Part shown: positions 54,011 to 64,000 of the stretch, in pieces | How positions within the stretch are numbered: the first letter of the stretch is position 1 | How the letters are laid out: the number at the start of each line of letters is the position of its first letter | Source of the DNA: Gambelia wislizenii | Taxonomy: Eukaryota > Chordata > Lepidosauria > Squamata > Crotaphytidae | Length of the DNA stretch: 64,000 nt | Assembly (NCBI GenBank): GCA_030847615.1 | Contig: JAUMIR010000004.1 | Coordinates: 101,756,001 to 101,820,000, forward strand | Direction: 5' to 3' | Notes under the pieces: model-generated | Told to the model about the DNA's origin: nothing | The model's input: only the letters and a program-made list of their open reading frames with translations | The model's database searches: none | Position numbers and translations under genes: made by a program

Positions 54011-56042
54011 TTTTTCAGGGTAAACAGTGAAGGACAGTGACTATAACAGAGCGGCAGTTAGGAACTAGTGCAGTGTTTTCCTGGAGATCAATATCAGCTA
54101 AATGCCCTGCAACTTCCACTCGGGTAGCATTATAGCTTTTTGTGACCAAATAGCTCAATGGAAAACACAGATTAGATATAAGATGACAGATTTTTGTAGC
54201 CCATGGTTCTGGGACACATTTCCTCATATGCCATTAGAGGGTTGCCAACGCAGAATTAGCTCTGTCCTGGAGATTTTAGGGCCCAAATCTGAGGCCTAGG
54301 GACAACCACCTTGTGATGTCAAGCAAACCTGGCCCTGGTGACATTAAGCAAGATAACATTCAGCATCAATAACTACTGAACAGAATACATTATTAAAACA
54401 CTCCTCCTGTCTAATAAATGAAGAAAATATATGCCTTTCTTTCAAGGCAATGCTCTCACCCTGAAATGCCTATGTCTAGTCCTGAGGACTAGAGAAGAGG
54501 GTACAGGGCCCAAGACCCTGAGATCTCATAAGCCTAAACTGTATTCCATTCTTGTGAAAAATAAGTTTCATAGCTTTACATGTACCATCTGCTGTCAATC
54601 ACGGTATTTTATTTTGAAGGCAGAACTAACGTTTGGGGCATTTAAGATTCTATAGCAGAAGAAAGCATATTTACTATTGCAGCCCCAAGTCTTCTCAGGG
54701 ATGACCTAAATCTGTGTTTGCCTCCAAGTCAGAACCTTTGGTCAGCTTGTGGTTATGACATGGCTGGGCCTCTTCCACTGGCTTGTGTAGGCAGTATTGC
54801 AAATCCTGTTTTGATAGGACAGAGACCGCTACAATTAATTCAATCTGTTTCTGAGTAAGAAGCTAAGCAAAGTGAGATGTAACTTCCTTGGGACTGTTGA
54901 GTAGATGCTTTCATGTAAGAAAGGGAAGCTCCCAGCTTCCAAAGAAATTGTTTCTCCTGTTTGCCTTTCTGAAGGGAACTTCCATCTCCTGTGACTGACC
55001 CAGTAGGAAGAGGTTACACATGTGTGTGTTTTGATACAAGTGGATATAAATAATAAACACTTGCTTATTTTTACCTCTTTGTTGATTCACAGCATTGCCA
55101 ATGTAAACTTGGAAGGTAAAAGTATCACGTTCAAATAAGGCAACTATAAATCTAGGTTGGACACATCCTGCCCTAAATATAGAACTAGGGCTTATAACTG
55201 AATGTCCTTCAGAATCAATGGCACCAGAATGGGGCAAGGAGCCAGTGAATTATTAACAGACCCCAGTGAGAGTTCATGGATACTAGGGGAGGGAAAAACA
55301 ACAACAACAAGTACACACACACACATAGACACCCAGGTGTCAGCTTTTATTTTATTTTTGCAGATCTCTGGAGGAAGTGTGTTAGAGAGCTAAGGGAACA
55401 CCCATGGAGTGCATTTTTATCTCCCCTTTCCACCTTTCCTTTGGGAACATAGGGTACTGCCAATAGGTTGCTTTCAACTTCCAATAGGTATCACAATAGA
55501 GCTCAGGGAGTAAGGAAGTCTGAAAGTATGTATGGCTCTAACAAAGGATGAAATTGTGTGGAGTGTGCAACTGCTCTGCAAATATCCAGACATGAATGTG
55601 TTTCTTACCTAGTCTCCAGATTAAGGCAGTGGTGTTTTGCCCTTTAGTGACCAGAAGCCCATCTAACATGGGCAATGGAAAATTATTGTGGGAGTTGCAG
55701 TCCAAAAACTGGAAGACCAGAGGTTCTGTAGCCATATCTTAAAATATGGCTTCTGGACATAAAACCAGTTGAGAGGAAGGCACTGGAAAGAAGAACAGCA
55801 TTGAAGTATTTGCTTATTAAGGCTTTAATCCTAAAAATGCTTGTGACAGCCTTATTCAGCTCAGTCATACTTACTTCTGGGCAAACATGCTTAGGATTGT
55901 ACTACACTTATACTGCAGCATTCTTACAGAGCCTTGAAACATTCCTTTTTTGGAGTATAAATCCCAGAATTCTGGGGGATTCTAGAAGTTATAGTCCAAG
56001 AAAGTATCTTTTCCAAGCTCTGGCCTATATTATACTCTGGCC
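54011..56042. other. mostly unassigned, with worn hAT-type fragments
   Basis: The LINE remnant may extend to about 54290. Fragments like 'gtgggagttgcagtccaaaa' (about 55688) and 'gaattctgggggattc' (about 55967) resemble hAT MITE interiors. A CA repeat lies near 55312-55326. No gene is recognised. Confidence 0.4.
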
Positions 56043-56250
56043 TATACACACGTGCCATATTTGGCCATTTTTTACTCACGGGCAGCGTCCATGATTAAAA
56101 TATCGCACGGCTGCTTCCAATCCTTCACAGAAGTGGCACCAATGATTTTGGAAGAGGGACGGCAGTGGCCAAAAAGGACCCCCTGCTGCGCGACAGCTCT
56201 GTGCCTCTCCCGAGACCTCCTTGTGCGGTAAGTACCGTCTGAAAAAGTCC
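56043..56250. mobile_element. worn relative of the 62158-62497 palindromic MITE
   Basis: The right part 'aggaccccctgctgcgcgac' and terminus GTCTGAAAAAGTCC match the right half of 62158-62497, and 'gccatatttggcc' matches its centre. The left terminus is not recognisable. Confidence 0.55.
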
Positions 56251-56261
56251 ATAGCAAGATA

Positions 56262-58165
56262 TACTTTTCAATGATATTCTTACATACAATTATCAGAAAG
56301 ATTTAAAATGGATAAAAATATATATGGTTTTGAACAAGATAAGTCAGAATTTGAATCACAATTGTGTAAAGATGATGAACAAGTATTTCCAAAATGTATA
56401 CACTTTTGTTGAAGTTTGAAATGGAAGAAGAACATTGCATGATAAAAGGGGCAATTAATTTTGGTTTTAACTTACAGATGGATCAATGGGTACATACGTG
56501 GTCAGAGGAATCAAAATTTACACTATGTTATAATCTTAAAGAGATATTTTTATAGAATGATGAATTGGTGGCATATGATGCCAAACCGGTTGTCCAGAAT
56601 ATATAGGGGTATTCCTAGTGTATGCTGGAAATGTGAGCAATATGAAGGGACATTTTATCATATGTAGAGCTATATGTGAAAAAGCTAAAAAGAATTGGAT
56701 TCAAATCCATATATTGATGCAGAGGATTTTAAAGATCAAGATTCAGTTAAAACTAGAACTGTTTCTTTTGGGACTGTTGGATGCACAGCTGGAGAAGACC
56801 CATAAAAGACTACTTCAGTATATGACTACAGTGTCAAGACTTCTATTGTATATGATCAATGTTACCTTTAGAGCCCCACGCATGATGCCAAAACTATATT
56901 ATTATATCAAGGAATTATTAGCTCAAATGGAAGGCTGTGAGAGGCAGGTAAATTCGAGGATCTTTTCACCTATGTATACCAGTAGTAACTGCAGAGGACA
57001 CTCCAGTTTAAAGTGAAATAAAGTATTTTTATTGGAAATAAAACAAAATGCATTCACACACACACAACATACATTCCTAAGAACATTGTATGGGTATCAA
57101 GGAGTAAAGTAGAAAGATTGGATAGAGGGAGAGATTCAGGGGTATAGGGGAAAAGTTACCAGTCTTGAAGAGTTGAAGACACTCAGACAGGTGTCTGAGA
57201 GTGGCACAGGAGGTTCTGATCCAGGGGCACACTGAGAAAGGGGGAAGCCAGGTTTGTCCACCGTGGCACACCCTTTCTATTGTTGGGGGACTAATATTTA
57301 TACCCTATTTCATCTCCTGAAGGGGTACTCTGGTTATGATACAGCCTGGATGGCTTTTCCACTGGGTAGTGGAAATCCAACTTAACTGATTGTGCACAAA
57401 GGAAATCCAAACTTAACTGATTGTGTTAATGGCTGGCAGACAGGAATTGATGGGCTTATGACAACCTCACAATGCTGTACAGGAGGGGGTATGAGTGTAT
57501 GAGTGAGATTTCTGAGATGAGTGGAGTTGGGAATGGTCACTTAATTGTTTGGTTGAATGACTCATTGCTGAGGTGCCCAAGAAGGGATTAGCAGATACCT
57601 CCTTAACAACTATGTTTACTAAGAGGCTTCCTCACAATCCTAATTTGGGCTTTCCAGCCTTCATATTTCTAAGACACATCCCAGGTCCTTGTGACCTCGA
57701 CCTGTCCTTATTTGGTTTGCCTTAGCCAGCTTGATCCTAAAAAGTGTCCAATATTTCCAATTACGAGATATCATAGGGAGGAGGTAGTAGGGCATACTAA
57801 CACAAAGATCGAAGAATTTGTAATTATCTACTATGAAAGAGTGGTTTTTGAAATTGACAGCGGAAATGGATAAATTGACTTGTTTGTTTAGAGAAAGGGC
57901 ATTGGTGACTTGTCTTAAAGAATGGGAACCCCTAGTTGACTTTTTGCAGAAAAAAGAAAATGAAGTGTTATTTTTTGGTTTTGATGATTAGTAAAGATTG
58001 ACCATAGAAAGAAGGGGACAGATTTAAATGTTAATGAGTGAGGTGTGAATAATATGTCTGTATATATAAATGCTGAAAGAAAGATCAGAAATCAACATTT
58101 TCCTTCTTTTTCTTTATCAAGTTTCTATATCTTTTATTGCACTGTCATAATCCATATAAAAATAA
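56262..58165 (+). mobile_element. L1-clade LINE 3' part, interrupted
   Basis: Positions 56262-57000 encode the C-terminal half of L1 ORF2: 'IPSVCWKCEQYEGTFYHM', parallel to CWKCGEKDGTFYHTW in the 17.5-20.9 kb L1, then 'LLGLLDAQLEKTHKRLLQYM'. At 57815-57990 the last part, 'TMKEWFLKLTAEMDKLTCLF' and a terminal FGFDD stop, is recognisable, followed by a 3' UTR and A-rich end near 58165. About 0.8 kb between the two is unrelated. The frame is broken in several places. Confidence 0.75.
57010..57790. other. unidentified insertion within the L1
   Basis: This sequence lies between two colinear parts of L1 ORF2. It is richer in GC than the L1 and, on the minus strand, ends with an AATAAA signal near 57030, as a solo LTR might. 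I find no convincing TG...CA ends or target duplication, so it remains unclassified. Confidence 0.35.
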
Positions 58166-58179
58166 ATAAATTAAAAAGT

Positions 58180-58247
58180 TGTACACTGTCTTGGATCCTA
58201 TGTTGGGAGAAAGGTGGGCTATAAATTAAAATAAATAAACAACCAAA

Positions 58248-58282
<35 letters not shown>

Positions 58283-58286
58283 AGTT
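58180..58286 (+). mobile_element. L2-type 3' tip with (AAAT)n tail
   Basis: 'gttgtacactgtcttggatc' and 'gggctataaattaaaataaa' correspond to the L2 3' end. An (AAAT)n microsatellite follows (about 58232-58283). Confidence 0.65.
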
Positions 58287-58504
58287 ACTGTAGGAGCACT
58301 GGTGCCATAGGTCAGATCTCTTTCAGTTGAGTCTTTCAGGACCACCCAGGGTCCAACAGCTCATTGCAATGACCATATGCTTCTGTCCAGCATGTATTAC
58401 TGGTTCTCAGTAAAATAAACTGTGTCTCTCACTATAACCTTGCTGGCTTTCTATCTGCATAGTTGTTGCACTGGTGCATGGCACCTCCCATGTGAATGGC
58501 TAGA

Positions 58505-58620
58505 GTGAATTCTCTCCAAGTTTTAGTCTGGTTAGTTCCTTTAAAGTTCAAACCTAAACCCAGAGTAGATTCACTGCCCCAATGATATGGAAACCCCTAG
58601 CTACCACTCTGCTGTTACTT
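58505..58620. repeat. dispersed repeat, family of 29840-29990
   Basis: Shares 'ctttaaagtt', 'agagtagattcactgcccca' and 'atatggaaacccctagctac' with 29880-29990. It is unclassified. Confidence 0.5.
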
Positions 58621-58859
58621 AAAATGAAAAATACATTAATTATCCACAGAAGATGGGGAAGAGACCCTCCTGGCCCTATTGTTAAACATGTATGGGCCTT
58701 CCATTTGCACACATGCTTTTTACCTGTCACTGAGGCTGATATCCATCTGTTCTGGCTGAACAAATGTCATTCTTCCCAAATACTAAGGCAGATTTTCAGT
58801 TCAGAGTCCTCTACACAGTGCGATTTACTAGTCTGGAATAGTAGGGTCCCTGCTTGTAA

Positions 58860-58975
58860 AAGTTACTTATTTGGACTACTGCTCTCAGTGGCTGAGGGAT
58901 TCTGGCATTGGTCATTTAAATAAGGATTTTTGAAAGTTGTAGTCCAAAAAAGTAACCTTTTCAAGCTCTGTGACT
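58860..58975. mobile_element. degenerate hAT-type MITE fragment
   Basis: The arms 'tttggactactgctctcagt' and 'gaaagttgtagtccaaaaaa' invert each other, as in 15869-16003. The termini are worn. Confidence 0.5.
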
Positions 58976-58979
58976 CATA

Positions 58980-59542
58980 GGACTTTATCAGACCATGCGA
59001 ATACGGCATCATAAGGACACCTAATGATTGCAAAAGAGTGCGCGTACCAGACATTGTTGTCCTTTGGTAATCATGTAAAGTCCAAAAGCTGTTCTATTTT
59101 ATTGATGGGCCAAGCCTGCAATTGATTCCCCATGGTGCTTTTGTGCCAACATTGCCAGCATTTGAATCCATGCACCATTGTACTCATGTGAATGCTGCGT
59201 CAATGGGCAAACACTTTCAGCTGCGAGTGGAACAGCCAGGTAGGGGGACACTCTTTTTATGACCCCCCCCCGTGTACATGGGACTTTAAATGTGTGTTTT
59301 TGTGCTTGTGTGAGCTTCTTGTGTGCTTTTTGCTTAATTTTTCAAATTTCCTGTGCTAGCGTCTTCTCACGAGAATCCGCGAGGTCTCAACCCTGGAAGT
59401 AAACAGAGCTCCATTTGTGCTCTGTTACTGCTAGGGAAACCTCACTGATGCCAGTAAGGTAAGGTCTGGTATGGGGGGTTCTTTTTCCAGGATAAAAACG
59501 ATGGCAAAAGAACATTAAAGTGTGGGTGGTCTGATAAAGTCC
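58980..59542. mobile_element. 563-bp MITE, TIR GGACTTTATCAGAC, flanking ATA
   Basis: The termini GGACTTTATCAGACC and GGTCTGATAAAGTCC are intact, with ATA on both sides (58977-58979, 59543-59545). Its orientation is as in 51678, and it is closest in interior to the L1-split copy at 17492-21417 ('aaagtccaaaagctgttcta', 'gagaatccgcgaggtctcaa'). It is non-coding. Confidence 0.88.
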
Positions 59543-59949
59543 ATAGTCATTACCCAAGGAGAACAGACTTTTTCTAGGGTTTTTTTTTGTACATATGCCA
59601 AGGGCATGCTGAAAGCTTCACTTGTAACTTAAGATATTTCCAAGCTTCTCCATGTATAGTAGACCAAATTGTCCCATGGGTATAGTTGTGTGGCAGAATT
59701 AATATCTGACCCTTTTCATAGACACAAAAGAGAGAGAGAGAGAAGAGGCCACTTTCCACCAGTGATTTGGGTGAAGAAGCCACTGTGCTTGCACAATTCT
59801 TGGCTTGGACCCAAAACCATTGATGTGCCATATAAGATGCTATATGTCCCTTCGTGAAGCTACATCCGTGATGGCAGAACATTATAGACACATAATATAA
59901 AGCACTTGTATTCAAGCACCTGTTGCAACCCATGAATGTCTTCGGAAAG
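59543..59949. other. unassigned
   Basis: A 119-codon minus-strand frame (59933-59574) has no recognisable domain. A short GA repeat lies near 59730. Confidence 0.35.
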
Positions 59950-60105
59950 AAATATTCAGAGATGGTTTACCATTGCCTTCCTCTGAAATATAGCTTATAG
60001 CACCTGGTATTTGACAGTCCTCCATCCAAGTATTAAGTAGGCCTGACCCTACTTAGCATCTAAGATCAGAAGAGATCTGGTGTCTTCAGGGTGTATAGGC
60101 AGTTA
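59950..60105 (-). mobile_element. 5S rRNA-derived SINE, minus strand
   Basis: On the minus strand 'gcctatacaccctgaagaca' parallels the 5S rRNA start (gccataccaccctgaa). 'agatctcttctgatcttaga', 'gctaagtagggtcaggcc' and 'ataccaggtgctataagc' follow. The tail is truncated. Confidence 0.88.
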
Positions 60106-61135
60106 TATAGCTAACATATATTATAACATAGATAACTTGTATGGAATTGTAACTTGATCCATATTTCTGCAAGCACACACGCACACACACATGTACACAC
60201 AGCCTGTCATCACCTCCAAACATATTCCAGCCTAAGGTTTTAGGTATGGAAAACTGAGATTATTAATATGGACTTTGGTCTCAGACGCATGAGTGAGAAG
60301 CCTGGGAATATTGTGGCAGCCCACTATCCACACTAGGTGTATCACTATCAAGGGATATCACCTCTCCTTTGCCATCAATGTCTACAGCTTCCTTGCATTG
60401 TTTATCAAATATTGTTAAGTATCTCCTCTCCCAGTGCCACTAAAAATAGCTTTTTGTCTGCAATTCACTTTGCATTCCCATTTCCTCTCCCAGGTTCTCT
60501 TGGGAGGTTCCTAGTTTACCCTACACAGGAAAAGAATCAGAAAAACTACTGTTGGATTTCCCCCCATCTATATCTGTATCTATTAAGTCCAAGCACAATC
60601 AATTTTAATGCAAAAAAACAAAAACAAAAAACAAAACAAAAAACCCAACCCCCCAAACTTTATCTCACTTATATTTCAAAAGCAAAAACAAGGTAATTAA
60701 TATAATATAATATAATATAATATAATATAATATACATTACAATAGAATACAATATGATAGTGCATTGTTCTTCCATAACTGTGAGCATTCTTGATAAAAC
60801 AAAAGCTAAATTACTGTATGATTCTCAAGACATAATATACCAAAGGCTGAACATAAAGTACTCTTTAATGTCATTCTTGTAGCACTCATTATTAGTAGCT
60901 TATGTATGCCAATGTGACATAAAGGAAATATACAGTACAACAAAAATGCAGATTTAAGAATCAATGTTGTATTAAATATGTTGCATATCACCACAGTAGG
61001 GAAGACTGTAAACAGGTGACTGGTATGACCATGCAGTCTTCTTTTCAGATACCAACTGTTGGTGGGCATCCTTAGGTTTCTGATGAGGAGGTTCTGTCTT
61101 CAAACCAGGCTCAGGCCAGAAAACTCTTCAAATAC
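60106..61135. other. unassigned with (TATAA)n and A-rich tract
   Basis: A (CA)n run is near 60175-60200, an A-rich tract at 60610-60645 and a (TAATA)n microsatellite at about 60698-60735. No gene is recognised. Confidence 0.45.
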
Positions 61136-61350
61136 AGAAGTTTTAATTTAATTAGATATTTATACCCTGCTCTTCAGCCACGAAGGCTATAAGAGCACCT
61201 TACAATTTGTTTTAAGCAATTACAATTTACACATCTACACTGCATTAAGCAGTTTCCAATGTGTGTTAGCTAATTGCCCCCACAAGCCCGGTACTCATTT
61301 TACCGACCTATGAAAGGATGGAAGGCTGAGTGAACCTTGGTACCTCTGAT
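61136..61350 (-). mobile_element. L2-tailed tRNA SINE, head missing
   Basis: Colinear with 34445-35000: 'tatttataccctgctcttca', 'cagtttccaatgtgtgttag' and 'ctaattgcccccacaagccc'. It stops at 'gagtgaaccttgg' before the tRNA-like head. Confidence 0.75.
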
Positions 61351-61447
61351 AGTCCTACAAATAAAAACTCTTCTCTCTAAAGTAGGATAAATGGACCTCC
61401 CTATCCAGCTCTTAGGTCAGTGCCCCAAAGGGTTACATGACCCTGCA

Positions 61448-61555
61448 GTAATAACAGCAGTGGTGACACAAGGGGTGTGTGCAGGGAGGCCGAACTGCAT
61501 CAGGTGACACCGTTGGAGGGAGGGGTGACACCAGCCTTAGTGACACCACAGAATA
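61448..61555. repeat. dispersed repeat with GTGACACC motifs
   Basis: Same unit as 49558-49650 ('gaactgcatcaggtgacacc', 'ggggtgacaccagccttagt'). Confidence 0.55.
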
Positions 61556-61706
61556 ACAGCATCCAGCCATCACCTTGTAATAAACTGCATGACTAATGTG
61601 ATGAAATAGAAAATTACCTGAAGATGAAGGAAAATAATCTCTTGAAAGGGAGAGGAACCAAACTATAGGGAGTCTCTGCAGGGATTGATAGAACTCCAGC
61701 TTCATA

Positions 61707-61928
61707 GGCTGCATCTACACTGTAGAAATAATGCAGTTTGACACCACTTTTAGTGTTGTAGCTGCATCCTATGGAATCATGGGATTTGTAGTTTTACAAG
61801 GTCTTTAGCCTTCTCTGCCAAAGAGTGCCGATGCCTCACAAAACTATAAATCCTAGGGTTCTGTATGATGGAGCCAGTGCAATTAAAGTGGTATCAAACT
61901 GCATTATTGCTACAGTGTAGATGCACCC
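61707..61928. mobile_element. 222-bp MITE, TIR GGCTGCATCTACACTGTAG
   Basis: The best preserved copy of its family. The ends GGCTGCATCTACACTGTAG and CTACAGTGTAGATGCACCC are inverted repeats. Inner arms 'ataatgcagtttgacaccac' and 'gtggtatcaaactgcattat' extend them, so the whole unit can fold back. The flanks (ATA / TTA) suggest a short duplication but are not decisive. Confidence 0.8.
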
Positions 61929-62157
61929 TTAGACTGTTTAACCCCTAGCTGAATAAACTGGTAGCAAATGTGCTGGAGATAGCCATTCTGAATAAATTAC
62001 ATGGCAGGAGCGAGGCCAATCACATATCTTTCCATCTTTAATTTCTCTGCTTCATTTAATTTTGGGGGCTCTTAAAGTAACCTACAGGCTTTTGGTTTCA
62101 GAGGGAAGTTTAATTGCAAGCTGGTTTGCTTAGAGGCACAGGATTGAAAGAGTCTGT

Positions 62158-62497
62158 GGACTTTTTCGGACAGGGTTTTGTAACGGAAGCAGCCTTGTCC
62201 CCATTGCGAGGCTGCTGCACAGCAGGGGGTCCATTTTGGATTATGCTCTCCCCTGCCAATATTGTTGCATAAGTGCTGGGACGCTGCAGCATTATATTTG
62301 GCGATTTTCTAATCACGAAAGTTGATCATGATTACAAAATCGCCAAATATGGCGCTGCAGCATCCCAGCACTTATGCAACAGTATCGGCAGGGGATTGGC
62401 AGGGGAGAGCGTCATCCGAAACGGACCCCCTGCTGCGCAGCAGCCTCGCAACGGGGACGAGGCTGCTTCCGTTACAAAACCCCATCCAAAAAAGTCC
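62158..62497. mobile_element. 340-bp near-perfect palindromic MITE, TIR GGACTTTTTCGGAC, TSD TGT
   Basis: Two arms of about 165 bp are almost exact reverse complements around a centre near 62328: 'gttttgtaacggaagcagcc' against 'ggctgcttccgttacaaaac', and 'tgttgcataagtgctgggac' against 'cccagcacttatgcaacag'. TGT flanks both ends (62155-62157, 62498-62500). The right arm has a small internal duplication ('tcggcaggggattggcagggg'). Open frames on both strands are mirror images of the palindrome and not genes. Confidence 0.88.
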
Positions 62498-62500
62498 TGT

Positions 62501-64000
62501 ATGTCCTTGTATAATTTTTATAAGAATATTTCATATTCTTATAAAGCCATCAGTCTTTACCCCCCCCCCCGCTCCATGGAAAAGGAAAAGATGCAAGCAC
62601 TGTCATAACTCCAATGCAGCTGAATTATTTTTTTCCTTGTTCTTTGACCTTCAATAGCCAATAGGAAACAGAAGTGAGGTAAAAATATACGTTAAGATAC
62701 ATAATTGGTGGTCTGGGAGAAATCCACTGACGTTCTGAGTCGGTGTAACCTCAAACTCTATAGAGACAACAGTGGGAAATTTGCAAGATAGTATGAGAAG
62801 GAGAAAGATGAAGATTTCTGGGAGATCTGAGAAAAAAGGCTCCAAATTCTACAGGGTAAACTTCCATAAACACAGATATTTCATAGTGTGTACATTCCAT
62901 GAACAATTATACTGTCTAACTTGTCAAGCAGAAAACTATGATGCCAACAGATAAGTACTTTGTATCATTAATTTTTACACATCATACATTTGGGCCTGAT
63001 AACCAACACCACTGTGTTCCTTGCATTAAAAAATAAAATAAAAAATGTTTGCACATGCAGAATTTTGTGGTAAACTTAGATTTTGGGCAATTATAATCTT
63101 TACCCCACCCCAAAAAAGCAACTTTCTAGCCCGCATTGTTCAATATGTTTTTGAAAATTCCAGTTACAGAACACATCATCTGATTGTGTCTTATTTCTTC
63201 ACAATTCACTAGGTGGCAGGAGAGGACAGCAAAAACTCCCTTTCCTAAGCTCTCCCTGTGGATTCCATGCCTCCACCCCTATTTTTTACCTCCCTGCATG
63301 CCCTGGGGGCGTGGAAGACAATTTTGTCACCTCTCTCCCTGTGTTAGGCCCAGAGGTAAACTGGAAACCAGTTTCATGTTTCAAATGCTCCCAGGCCTGA
63401 CGTAGGCCAGGCCTCCCCCTCAGGAAATACAATGAAAGTCTCCTCCCACATGCATTATTTTTTTTATTACTTTTTTTTAAAGTCAATTTCAAATTAAATT
63501 TTGTGTATGTTTGTGGGGGGATCTTCAAAACAACATTGGGCAACATGTAGCCCATAGGCAACATTTTCCATACCCCTCTTTTTAGAAGGTGCCAGCTGAA
63601 GACAGTTTGTCGTCTGAGATAGAATCTTCAGGCCATGCACGAAAGGGTTGTTTTTAAAATGTTGCTGCATTGTTCACACACCAATTCCTGCCTTCACATG
63701 CCCCCCAACTGCAACAATTTGGCAGAGACAGCTCTGACTAATCCTCTGGGGTCCCACTTTTCCAGCTGCTTTAAAATGTCCTAGTTTCTTATTCTTCCAT
63801 TGCTGCAAATTGAGTTAAAAGTGCAAAAATAGTTTCTACTCAATTAACTTAGTGGATGGGGAGGAGGGGCAAAAACTTGCCCTTCCATCTAGGCTCAAAC
63901 AAAAGCAAATGGCTGCAGACCCTTCTAGTTTGTGTGTTCCTCCTCATTAATAACCACATCTTGACCACATTCTGATGTTGCTTGACCACACATATTTTGG
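62501..64000. other. unassigned
   Basis: No recognisable exon or repeat ends. C-run at about 62562-62571 and a T-rich run at about 63457-63479. Frames up to 92 codons have no familiar content. Confidence 0.35.

Noticed and set aside
62110..62657. Several open frames of 68-111 codons on both strands
   Set aside because: They lie in the palindromic MITE and mirror each other; there is no domain or exon structure.
1..64000. CRISPR array, operon, insertion sequence or other prokaryotic feature
   Set aside because: No spaced direct repeats, ribosome binding sites or compact gene layout; the repeat content is vertebrate.

Overview
The window looks like non-coding DNA from a non-avian reptile, most likely a squamate (lizard or snake). 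It is AT-rich and packed with mobile elements of very different ages. CR1, L2, L1 and RTE/BovB-like LINEs occur together with tRNA-derived SINEs of the CORE type, 5S-rRNA-derived SINEs, a possible Penelope-like terminal fragment, one clear hAT MITE, Tigger-like MITEs, and a large set of MITEs with 3-bp target duplications. That mixture is typical of squamate genomes. I found no host protein-coding exon, tRNA gene, rRNA gene, CRISPR array or prokaryotic feature. Every long reading frame I could interpret is either a decaying retrotransposon ORF or a chance frame inside a repeat.

Layout. 0.4-2.5 kb: old L2 LINE split by a MITE. 2.8-3.2 kb: RTE/BovB-like 3' end (minus strand). 3.7-5.9 kb: fold-back element, an element built of short subrepeats, and a MITE. 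6.0-7.7 kb: L1 3' part. 8.5-11.5 kb: Tigger-like and other MITEs. 11.6-12.5 kb: LINE C-terminus ending in a purine microsatellite. 13.4-17.3 kb: palindromic MITE, hAT MITE and SINEs. 17.5-22.5 kb: a nested complex in which a 3.4-kb 5'-truncated L1 sits inside one MITE, and beside it an 851-bp MITE sits inside another. 22.8-24.8 kb: 5S SINEs and a SINE split by a MITE. 25-34 kb: MITEs, SINEs and L2/RTE fragments. 34.4-35.1 kb: tRNA SINE split by the possible Penelope-like piece, which has a hammerhead-like core. 36-40 kb: SINEs and MITEs. 41.2-42.6 kb: CR1 inserted in a probable L1 3' end. 43.3-47.2 kb: a CR1 split by a 3-kb L2 that keeps endonuclease and reverse transcriptase domains. 48.5-53.1 kb: MITEs and a CR1 split twice. 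53.5-58.3 kb: LINE remnants. 59-62.5 kb: MITEs, SINEs and a 340-bp near-perfect palindrome. The remainder is single-copy-looking AT-rich sequence with two candidate conserved non-coding segments (about 9.3-9.6 kb and 40.3-40.7 kb).

How the parts work together. The LINEs supply the retrotransposition machinery. The tRNA and 5S SINEs end in a tail resembling the RTE/BovB-like 3' end, so they were probably mobilised by it. The most striking system is the set of non-autonomous DNA elements with terminal repeats starting in G-runs (GGACTTTATCAGAC, GGGG-x-GTTTACAC, GGGGCTTGTCTAGA, GGAGATTTTTCACATGGG, GGACTTTTTCGGAC). Each is flanked by a 3-bp duplication that is often but not always TAA. Several insertions fall inside recognisable host repeats, which fixes the duplication length directly. 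No transposase gene is present, so these elements must have depended on a source elsewhere in the genome.
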